A stretch of DNA of 8,568 nucleotides, taken from the NCBI GenBank assembly GCA_021789565.1, contig JAJYJL010000261.1, positions 1 through 8,568 of the forward strand, read 5' to 3'. The translations under genes and the position numbers were made by a program. The notes beneath the pieces are model-generated. The model worked only from the letters and a program-made list of their open reading frames with translations. It made no database searches and had not been told where the DNA came from. Positions 1 through 7,700 of the stretch are shown here, one piece after another. The number at the start of each line of letters is the position of its first letter. Within the stretch, counting starts at the first letter, position 1. This stretch comes from Acidobacteriota bacterium (GTDB lineage Bacteria; Acidobacteriota; Terriglobia; UBA7540).

Positions 1-93
1 AACAACGAAAGCCACTCGAAAGAGCGGCGAGAGGAACTGCGCGACGCCATTCGCCAGCGCCAAGTCGTGTTTCCGATGAGCGGCATTTTTTAA
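1..93 (+). CDS. 3' end of an unidentified protein-coding gene (partial)
   Basis: Frame 1 is open from the first base and closes at TAA 91-93, giving 30 residues that end in VVFPMSGIF. The segment is charged (KERREELRDAIRQRQ) and could be an amphipathic helix followed by a short hydrophobic tail. I do not recognise the family from so short a piece. The gene begins left of the window. Its stop lies only 6 bases before the left copy of the inverted repeat at 100-120, so the repeat sits directly behind this gene. Being open over 30 codons is weak evidence on its own; the orderly amino-acid composition and the flanking repeat make a real gene end plausible. Confidence 0.45.
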   Translation, partial: NNESHSKERREELRDAIRQRQVVFPMSGIF

Positions 94-99
94 AAACGA

Positions 100-120
100 C
101 CATTTTTCAGCAACCTGTTA
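100..120 (+). repeat. Left copy of an inverted repeat bracketing the gene cluster
   Basis: The core TTTTTCAGCAACCTGTTA (103-120) matches the reverse complement of 8461-8478 at 17 of 18 positions. The outer bases CCATTTTT (100-107) also match the outer end of the right copy, which carries 9 additional bases (CGAGTTTTT on the left-copy strand) inside. No other copy was seen in the window. It could be one of a pair of transposon-like ends or a member of a dispersed intergenic repeat family. Confidence 0.7.
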
Positions 121-261
121 GGGCACAACCTCCGGGGGATCACGCGATGGCGTATGCTGTCGAGTAAGAGTTAATACCGATGCGTTAGCAGATCTTGGTC
201 TGAAGAGAAAAGGCTAAGAGGATGCCGCGCAAATAGACCCCCGCTTCAGAGAAGAGCCGGG

Positions 262-2202
262 GTGTTTGCCAAGAGCGGGCGTGTGATGGAAAGACCTTCG
301 CTTCATCGTGCCTGGAGACTAACATGGCTTGAGGTTCGTCACCCTCTTGATCAGGCCGCGCGATGGCTCCGCAAGTGCTTTGGGGCGAGTGGACGATGTT
401 CTTTGGTTTCCCTGTTCTTCCTCTCAGTATTTGTCGCAAAAGGACGCAGACTGGGGTTCTACAAACTGAACCCGCCAGAACTAAAACCGCCTCAGTCTGA
501 TGAAATCACGTACGCAAATGCCCGGTCGTGGGTGGCCTATACGGGGTCGGAAACTTGTGGCAAATGTCACGCGACAATCTACAAAGAGTTCGTTCAGACG
601 CCCATGGGAAGCTCCATGTCGGGGGTGGTGCAATCTTTGCAAATGATGAACGTGCCGGTCCCGGCAACTGTGTTTGACCCCAAAACCAATCAATATATTC
701 AAGTGTTTCAGCGCGAATCAGCCCTTTACATGAAAATTTACGGGCTTTCGCCGAATGGCAAAGTGACGTTCAAACATGACGAGAAGGTACCTTTCGCCAT
801 CGGCAGCGGCGTGAACGCCGTCGCGTACATCATTCGCCGGGGCGATTACTTATTTCAAGCGCCGATGGCCTACTATACACAATCCCGATCGTGGGATCTT
901 GCCCCTGGGTATCGCCAGAACGATCTCGGCTTCAGTCGGGCGGTTACGGCGACTTGCGTTATTTGCCATAGTGGCCTGCCGCGGCCGGTCCGAAATAACA
1001 CGACCGGGCTCTATCACGATCCCCCATTTCAGGAATTGGCCATCGGCTGTGAAAGGTGCCATGGTCCAGGCTCGTTACACGTGGAGGCTCGGCTCCGCGG
1101 TGAGCCGGTTTCCGGCGGTATTGATCGGACTATTGTTAACCCAACCGACCTACCAGTTTGGCTGGCCAACGACATCTGTATGTCGTGCCATCAAGGGGAG
1201 GATGCGTGGGTTTTAAAGAACGGGAAAAACTTCACGGACTTCCGGCCGGGAACACCGCTGAACGACACGTTTGCGATTTTTGCTGTTCCTCCTCAGGGAG
1301 AATCGCCAGAAACCTTGCCTTTGCTAGATCATTATTTTCAGATGACCTTAAGCAAGTGTTTTCGTTATAGCGGCGGCCGAATGAGTTGCCTCACCTGCCA
1401 CGACCCTCACACTTGGCCGACGCCAGCACAGGCGCCCGCTTACTCCCGGCAGAAATGCCTCACATGTCATACAGATCAGAGTTGTGCTTTGCCCTTAAAG
1501 CGCCGACTTGAGGAGAAGCCCGCAGACAACTGCATCGCCTCTCTTATGCCGAAATTGGAAGCCCAGCACGCGGCCCATTCAAACGTCACCGATCATCGTA
1601 TCATTGCTTACAAGGGAGAACCCTATCCCTCACAGTTACCCACTGAGGGGTCGCCCGGCTTGGTTTATTTGGATACTCCTCGTGGGGCCGAACGTGCTCC
1701 TGTTGATCCCTTGGTTCTTCTTCAGGCGTACAGCCAAGTCATAGAAGGGGGAGCGCATGCCCAGTACCGAGAGCGTTTTCTAAAGCTGCTCGATCAACTT
1801 GCCGGATCAGAGGGCAACAATGTGATTGTGTTGCGGGCTCTGGCAGATAGGGCAGCAGCGGAAAGGACATCGGTCGGCGATCGGCAGGCAATTCAGTATC
1901 TCGAACGGGTTCTTAAGGCCGGGTCTACGGAGCCTGGGGACCGCTTGCTGTTGGGTGACTTGTTGCTGCGTCAGGGACATGCTTCCGAGGCTGTTCGGGA
2001 TGCTTCCATTCTGGTCGCTTCCGATCCGTACAACCCGTTGTCATATGTTCTGCTGGCAAGCGCTTACATGGCGAAGGGGAGCCGTGACGGGGCAGCACAG
2101 GCGATCAGCAAAGGTCTCAAGATTTACCCGGAAGATGCTTCTTTGCAAATGCTGATGAAGGGGATAACGAGCGACAGATTGCGTTTGGAGAATGTCCATT
2201 AA
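262..2202 (+). CDS. Multihaem c-type cytochrome with C-terminal TPR repeats
   Basis: The 646-residue protein (numbered from GTG 262) is probably membrane-anchored or secreted and acts in periplasmic electron transfer; its redox partner is unknown. A basic N-terminal stretch precedes a short hydrophobic segment (about 46-59, CSLVSLFFLSVFVA). Six CXXCH haem-binding motifs follow: CGKCH 99, CVICH 232, CERCH 263, CMSCH 306, CLTCH 376 and CLTCH 399. The contexts around TPMGSSM (113-119), CERCHGPG and SGGRMSCLTCHDPH match the cytochrome c554-like/TPR proteins common in Acidobacteriota. A seventh site is expected at C424, but it reads CIASLMP and has lost the second Cys and the His. Residues about 500-640 form TPR helices (SDPYNPLSYVLLASAYMAKG and the following repeat). 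The start is uncertain: ATG 286 is a good alternative to GTG 262, and neither has a strong ribosome-binding site. The next gene begins 85 bases after the stop. Confidence 0.9.
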   Translation: MFAKSGRVMERPSLHRAWRLTWLEVRHPLDQAARWLRKCFGASGRCSLVSLFFLSVFVAKGRRLGFYKLNPPELKPPQSDEITYANARSWVAYTGSETCGKCHATIYKEFVQTPMGSSMSGVVQSLQMMNVPVPATVFDPKTNQYIQVFQRESALYMKIYGLSPNGKVTFKHDEKVPFAIGSGVNAVAYIIRRGDYLFQAPMAYYTQSRSWDLAPGYRQNDLGFSRAVTATCVICHSGLPRPVRNNTTGLYHDPPFQELAIGCERCHGPGSLHVEARLRGEPVSGGIDRTIVNPTDLPVWLANDICMSCHQGEDAWVLKNGKNFTDFRPGTPLNDTFAIFAVPPQGESPETLPLLDHYFQMTLSKCFRYSGGRMSCLTCHDPHTWPTPAQAPAYSRQKCLTCHTDQSCALPLKRRLEEKPADNCIASLMPKLEAQHAAHSNVTDHRIIAYKGEPYPSQLPTEGSPGLVYLDTPRGAERAPVDPLVLLQAYSQVIEGGAHAQYRERFLKLLDQLAGSEGNNVIVLRALADRAAAERTSVGDRQAIQYLERVLKAGSTEPGDRLLLGDLLLRQGHASEAVRDASILVASDPYNPLSYVLLASAYMAKGSRDGAAQAISKGLKIYPEDASLQMLMKGITSDRLRLENVH

Positions 2203-2287
2203 TTTGAATTCGTTACACGAAGCCCTTCAAGTGCGCTTTGCCGAGGGTTACCGATAAGTCGGATCAGAATGCGAGGCGGGCAAATTT

Positions 2288-3316
2288 ATGCATAATGCGC
2301 CATGGTTAGCGGCCTTGGTCGTCCTTGTCGGCGGATTTATGGAGGGAAGCTTTGCCGTCCCCATGCAATTGGCGCGTCGTTGGGCTTGGGAAAATATATG
2401 GATGGCTTATAGCATTGTAGGCTTGCTCTTGATCCCTTGGGCGGCCGTTCGGCTAACCGTCCCCAATACCCTTCACCTGTATCAGTCGATTCCAGGCCTG
2501 ACGCTTATCGTGACCGCCTTATTCGGTTTTGGATGGGGGATTGCCAACGTTCTATTCGGAGTGGCGGTGCCGATCGTGGGAATGGCTATAAGCTTCGCGG
2601 TGGTGGTGGGCATGAGTGCCAGTTTGGGCTCTCTCATTCCTCTCCTCTTGTCGCACCCAGGTCAGTTGCTGGAGTCCTCTGGGCTAACGATTGTGTGTGG
2701 GGTGATCCTCGCTTGCCTTGGAATTGCGATGTTAGCGACCGCAGGGAAATCGCGTGAGAAAGCTAAATTGAAGAGCACAAGTGCGGAACCGAAATCGCAG
2801 ACACGGACTTCGATCGGCTTTGTCATCTGTATCGTGGCAGGGTTCTTGGCGCCCTTGCTTAATTTCAGCTATGTCTTTGGCTCTGAGATTAAAAAGCGTG
2901 CGATCCTTCAGGGCGCGACGGCGTCGCAGGCGGCGAACGCCATCTGGATGGTTGCCTTGGCAGGTGGGTTCATCAGTAATGGAGGTTACTCCGTCTTCTT
3001 GCTAACCCGAAACAAGACGTGGTCAAAGTTTTTGGGAAAAGGAGCACTCTCGCAGTGGGGTCTATGCTGTGCGATGGGGATCTTATGGACGGGCGGCTTG
3101 CTTCTGTATGGGTATGGCGCTGGTAAGCTTGGCGATCTGGGGGCATCTATTGGCTGGCCTATTTTCCAAGCTAGCATCATCGTGTTTTCTTCAGTGTTTG
3201 GAATTGCAATGGGAGAGTGGCGAAATGCCGAACGCCGTGCTGCGAGGCTCAACTATCTTGGGTTGATTTTCTTAGTGCTTTCCGTCGTTGTCTTGAGTAT
3301 GGGCAACCGAGCGTAG
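2288..3316 (+). CDS. rhaT: RhaT-family sugar:proton symporter (L-rhamnose transporter-like)
   Basis: This 342-residue, very hydrophobic protein is close in length to E. coli RhaT (344 as I recall). About ten membrane helices are visible, near residues 6-23, 40-57, 70-92, 97-120, 132-151, 176-196, 216-240, 256-276, 288-308 and 321-338. A charged cytoplasmic loop (154-173) sits between helices 5 and 6, as expected for two five-helix halves of the drug/metabolite transporter superfamily. RhaT-like signatures are WAWENIW (32-38), IPWA (49-52), FGWGIAN (81-87), a GM pair (98-99) and EWRNAERR (310-317). The likely role is proton-driven monosaccharide uptake at the inner membrane. Rhamnose itself is not proven, because no rhamnose isomerase, kinase or aldolase gene lies nearby. 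Start ATG 2288 has a GAGG box 11 bases upstream. The downstream sugar-acid dehydratase and glycosidase support a carbohydrate role. Confidence 0.85.
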   Translation: MHNAPWLAALVVLVGGFMEGSFAVPMQLARRWAWENIWMAYSIVGLLLIPWAAVRLTVPNTLHLYQSIPGLTLIVTALFGFGWGIANVLFGVAVPIVGMAISFAVVVGMSASLGSLIPLLLSHPGQLLESSGLTIVCGVILACLGIAMLATAGKSREKAKLKSTSAEPKSQTRTSIGFVICIVAGFLAPLLNFSYVFGSEIKKRAILQGATASQAANAIWMVALAGGFISNGGYSVFLLTRNKTWSKFLGKGALSQWGLCCAMGILWTGGLLLYGYGAGKLGDLGASIGWPIFQASIIVFSSVFGIAMGEWRNAERRAARLNYLGLIFLVLSVVVLSMGNRA

Positions 3317-3377
3317 TCTAGGCGTTCTAGGAGATGACCGCTCGCCAAAGGGTAGATCGTGCGACTTGTTTCACATT

Positions 3378-3418
3378 TTGCGAATCACTGGACCGACGTT
3401 GATTCGGCATATTCGCAA
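3378..3418. promoter_or_regulatory. Nested inverted repeats before the dehydratase gene (possible operator or leader hairpin)
   Basis: CGAATCA (3381-3387) and TGATTCG (3400-3406) form a perfect 7-base inverted repeat with a 12-base spacer. TTGCGAAT (3378-3385) is also perfectly complementary to ATTCGCAA (3411-3418). Both pairings use the same left arm, so they are mutually exclusive as RNA. The block ends 11 bases before ATG 3430. The 19-base centre-to-centre spacing of the first pair suits a dimeric DNA-binding regulator; no regulator gene is present to assign it to. Confidence 0.4.
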
Positions 3419-3429
3419 GGGTCACGACC

Positions 3430-4605
3430 ATGAGAGTCAAAACCTTAGAGACGTTCCTCGTTAATGCTGGATTGCGCAACTACCTATTCTTGCGCTTGAC
3501 CACGGATCAAGGATTAACAGGAATAGGTGAGGCCAGCCTTGAGTGGCAGGAGCAGACGGTCCAGACATTGATTCACGAGCTCCTTGAAGAGCGCTATGTG
3601 ATCGGGTGCGATCCATTCGATGTCGAAGAGCTAGTTGCCCGGATGATTCGCGATCAATATCAGGGTGGTTCGACCGTCATGACGGCGATTAGTGGGATTG
3701 AAATCGCCCTGTGGGACATCATTGGTAAGGACTGCGGAAAGCCCATTTACCAACTTATAGGTGGACGCTGCCACGAGCGTATCCCGGCCTACGCGAATGG
3801 CTGGTACGGTGGCGCTCGGACGCCGGAAGACTATGCAACTCAGGCAAAGGAAGTGGTCCGGCGTGGTTACACTGCATTGAAGTTTGATCCATTTGGAGTC
3901 GCTTGGAAAATATTATCCAGGTCCGAATTGCAAAACGCGGCCTCTTTGGTTGAAGGCGTGCGTAAAGCTGTTGGGGAAAACGTGGAGGTCATGATTGAAG
4001 GCCACGGAAGATTTAACGTGGAGACTGCGGTTATGGTTGACCGGGTCCTCCGACCTTACAACCCTGCGTGGTTTGAAGAACCGGTCCCATCCGACAACAT
4101 TCACTTAATGAAGGAGGCGAAAGCCCGGATAGAAAGTCCCGTCGCTGGCGGGGAACGCTTATATTCAATCCCGGATTTTTATCATTTGGTTTCCCAGAGA
4201 GCAGCTGACATAATCCAAATGGATTTGGCGCATTGTGGCGGGATTCTTGCCGGCAAAAAGATAGCTGCCATCGCATCTGCAGAAGACCTTTTGGTAGCGC
4301 CGCATTGCTCGATTGGCCCTGTGGCGTTGGCCGCGGCGCTACACTTTGACCTCAGTACGCCAATTTTTGCCGTTCAAGAAGCATTCCAAGAATTTGATGT
4401 GCCGTGGTCTAGGGCTTTGGTTGGTGGGTGGAGTCCAATTCGAGATGGATATTTCCACCTTGGGGATGAGCCGGGCCTCGGATTAGATATCGATCTCCAG
4501 GAAATTTCAAAGCATCCGTACAAGAAAGACTCCTTTCCGAGTCTGTGGGACAAGCGCTGGTACGAAGAGTTCACATCCCGAAAGTCGCCCGCTACCCCTC
4601 GCTAG
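3430..4605 (+). CDS. Enolase superfamily (mandelate racemase type) sugar-acid dehydratase
   Basis: The 391-residue protein has the two-domain plan of the family: an N-terminal capping domain (about 1-120) and a beta-barrel. It most resembles D-galactonate dehydratase (DgoD). The metal ligands read E190 (EGHGR), E216 (FEEPV) and E242 (GGER). H192 follows in the general-acid position, D265 (DLAHCGG) and H292 (APHCSIGP) form the His-Asp pair, and E317 (QEAFQE) is also present. Against DgoD numbering as I remember it, each residue is displaced by exactly 7, which supports an ungapped barrel alignment. The second strand has K151-F-D153 rather than the K-x-K of racemases. The expected reaction is loss of water from an aldonate to a 2-keto-3-deoxy acid in the cytoplasm; the exact sugar is not decidable. 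It starts 113 bases after the transporter, with AAGGG (3417-3421) ahead of ATG 3430. Inverted repeats lie just upstream. Confidence 0.85.
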   Translation: MRVKTLETFLVNAGLRNYLFLRLTTDQGLTGIGEASLEWQEQTVQTLIHELLEERYVIGCDPFDVEELVARMIRDQYQGGSTVMTAISGIEIALWDIIGKDCGKPIYQLIGGRCHERIPAYANGWYGGARTPEDYATQAKEVVRRGYTALKFDPFGVAWKILSRSELQNAASLVEGVRKAVGENVEVMIEGHGRFNVETAVMVDRVLRPYNPAWFEEPVPSDNIHLMKEAKARIESPVAGGERLYSIPDFYHLVSQRAADIIQMDLAHCGGILAGKKIAAIASAEDLLVAPHCSIGPVALAAALHFDLSTPIFAVQEAFQEFDVPWSRALVGGWSPIRDGYFHLGDEPGLGLDIDLQEISKHPYKKDSFPSLWDKRWYEEFTSRKSPATPR

Positions 4606-4629
4606 TGACAGGGTTTGTATGGCGATTTC

Positions 4630-4679
4630 TGTCCTCGCGTGTTCGCTCGTGAGGAGGAACAGGCTTCGTGTTACGAGCC
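4630..4679 (+). promoter_or_regulatory. Two consecutive hairpins in the gap before the glycosidase gene
   Basis: CCTCGCG (4633-4639) pairs with CGTGAGG (4648-4654) using one G-U pair. The stem can be extended by CTGT (4629-4632) with ACAG (4659-4662) across a bulge. Directly after it, GGCTTCGT (4662-4669) pairs with ACGAGCC (4673-4679) with one bulged T and a 3-base loop. There is no following T run, so this is not a standard intrinsic terminator. A processing, mRNA-stability or leader role between dehydratase and glycosidase is possible. Confidence 0.35.
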
Positions 4680-4709
4680 GAGCGCGGGCGAGGGGGAGGG
4701 GAGTGAGGA

Positions 4710-7700
4710 ATGAAAACAGAGGCAGGAGGAGCGATGGCGGAGAAGGGGAGTAAGGAGCAGGGGGTGAGGTTGGAGCGACGGGAGATGCTGAAGGTGATGG
4801 CGGCGGTGCCTGGGGCGATGATGGCGGCCCAGCCTGGTTTTGGGGGGAAGGCGAAGGGGGAGTCTGGGCAGCTATTGGTGCGGTCTGGGGATGCGTATGT
4901 GCGGCAAGCGGGGACGCGATGGACGCTGGGGACCGCGAGGGTGGTGAAGGAAGTGGAACTGCGGGAAGGGCATCTTTCGCTGGCGAGTTTCCGGGATGGG
5001 ATGAGCGGGCACGAGTATGTGCAAGGTCCGTCGGATGTGTTTCGTTTTCGAGCGGACGGGGAGGAGGTGACGGGGCGGAACCAGGCCTGGGAGCTGGTGG
5101 GGAAGCGGACGGAGCGGCTGGCGCAGGGGGAACTGCTGTTGGAGTTGCGGGTGCGGAATGGGAGTTTCGAAGTTTCGAAGGGGTATCTGATTTACCCGGA
5201 GGAAAGCATCATACAGGAGTGGGTGAAGATTAAAAACATCTCGGGGCGGGAGCGGACGCTGGAGGACCCGTCGTTTTTGCAGATGCATATTCTGCAGAAG
5301 GAAGTGGGGGATGTGGAGTTTTCGTACATGACGGGGGGGATGTGTTTTTACGGGAGTTGGATATTAAAGACGCAGGCGCTGACGGCGGGCTACGCGCGGG
5401 AGTTTGATGCGAGCGACCCGGCGGAATGTCTTCCGGGTCACCCGTGCCCGAAGGGTTGGGCGATGGGGAACTCGATCTACGCGCCGATCCAGGTTTACTT
5501 TGATCGGGAGCGGAAGGCTGGGGTTTTTGTAGGGTGGGATTATCTGGGGAAGTGGGCATCGTCGGTGGGGAATTACCATGGGGGTCCGGTGAATGTGAAT
5601 CTGCGGGTTTCGGGGTACCGGCAGCGGATGCCGGCGGGGGCGGAGGTGACGACGCCGCGGGCGTTCACGGGGGTTTTTGCTGAGGATTTGGACGAGATGG
5701 GGAATCAGTTACTGGACTACCAGTACCGGTACAAGTGGGACTACACGCGGGAGGAATATTTTCCGGCGATACGCATGCTGGGTTATTGGTGGAATGGGGC
5801 GTCGGACTTTGATCCGCATCACCGGGGGATGGACGTAGAGCCGGTCTCGACGTTTCGGAAGGTGTTTCGGACGGCGGACCTGATGCGGTCGGTGGGGGCG
5901 GACATGTACTGGCGGGATTACGGGTGGTGGGATCTGGCGGGGGACTGGAATGGGCCAGATTTTCGGGAGACGGGGAGGTATCTGTCGAACTACGGGATGA
6001 GGCAGACGATTTACACGATAGTGTATGACGCGCAGCAGGGGTCGAAGGTAGTGTTGGATCATCCCGACTGGATGATTTACCGTGGGGGGAATTTTGCCGG
6101 GCAATACGTGCTGAACCAGGCGACGCCTGGGGTGAGGGAGTTCGAATTAAGCATTCTGAATGAACAAGTGAAGAAATGGGGGAACTTCGAATGGCGGAAA
6201 GATGACAGTCCGCTTCACTCCGTGGATGGGGACTACACGCCGATGCTGGCGCAGGACCAGAAATTTCGCCAGCTGCTCAAGAACTTTCTAGATGAAAATC
6301 CTGGCTGCGCCTTTCATGGGTGCGACGGCGGCGGCAACGACCTCGGATACGAGGCCCTGCGCATGGCTACCGCCTGGCAATATAGCGACGGCTGCGTCGG
6401 GCGTTATCGGGTTTATTACACGTCCTACCTTTTCCCGCCGGACAAGCTCAACAACATGCCGGATAACTGGAATCCTAACGAATATGACAAGGCGACGTGG
6501 CGGGGATTACTCTGGAGCAGCTTCCCGATGACCGGCGATACATTTGATCCGGAAAAGATTGAGGGGCTCAGGGAGCTGATAGATATTTATCACTACCTGG
6601 CCAAAGAACGAGTGGTGGGAAAATGGGTCAAAGTTTATCACCCCAAGGTATCCGGTGATACGCCCGACTGGTACTTGCAAAGGATGAGCAGTGACAATCG
6701 GAAGGGCATTATCATGCCCGGCCACAATCTCAGCACACCAATTAAAATCTATCCAAAGGGCCTTTTGCCTGATGTGACGTACAACGTCTCGTTCCAAGAG
6801 AGGAGCAGAACTCAGAACCGGTTGGGGTCGGACCTGATGGTAAAAGGTATCGAGTTCCAAGGCGTAGCTGCTGGTGAATTAATTTACCTGAACTTACCGA
6901 TGCACCCGGGGAGCGGAGCGGACAAGGTTGCGCCGACGGCGCCGCAGCAGGTGGTGAAGCGGATCGGGACGAACATGGACTATGCGGGGGTGGAACTGAC
7001 GTGGAATCCGGGGAGGGACAACAACTGGATTTCGTACTATCAAATCTACCGCAATGGGGCGCCGCTGGGGAAGGTGGGGAAGGGGACGTACTATTTTGAC
7101 CATGCGCTGGGGGCCGATCCGGGGGCGGATTATGAGGTGGCGACGGTGGATGGCAGCGGGAACCTGTCGGCCAAGGTAGCGGCGGCGGGAGCGAGCCGGG
7201 TAGCCGACGAGGTGGTGGACGACGCCAGCCCGGCGTTGAAGTACACGGGAGCGGGGTGGAAGCACGAACGGGACGTCTGGGCGGTGTCTGAGGGGACGGA
7301 GTCGCGGACGCGGGAGGCGAAGGATGCGGTAGAGTACGCCTTTGAGGGCAACCGGATCACGTGGTATGGGCGGCTGGGGGCGGCGATGGGGCAGGCGGAG
7401 GTGTATATTGACGGCCAGATGGACCAGCGGGTGGAGAGCTATGACGCGGATGAGATTCCGAACGTGGCTCTGTACACGCGGACGTTTGTCGCGAAGGGCC
7501 GTCACACGATCAAGATTGTGGCGGCGGGGGAGCATCACTGGCGGTCTTCGGACAGTTGGGTAGTGGTGGATGGCCTGCAGGTGAGGACCCAGCCATTCAT
7601 TCTGGTGGAGGATGCGCCGGGCGGGGGTGTGCGCTACGAGGGGGGGGGCTGGAAGCATGACGGGGTGTGGAGCGCGGCGTCAGGGAAGACGGCGAGCTGG

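Noticed and set aside
3317..3334. Short direct repeat TCTAGG / TCTAGG after the transporter stop
   Set aside because: Two 6-base copies are expected by chance and have no accompanying structure.
4872..5559. Several - strand open frames antisense to the first part of the glycosidase
   Set aside because: Their proline/arginine-rich products reflect the same G-rich coding strand and show no plausible start signals.
6894..7658. A 254-codon open frame on the - strand inside the glycosidase gene
   Set aside because: It is rich in Arg, Pro and His with no recognisable domain, as expected when G-ending codons on the + strand are read backwards; the + strand frame encodes clear domains.
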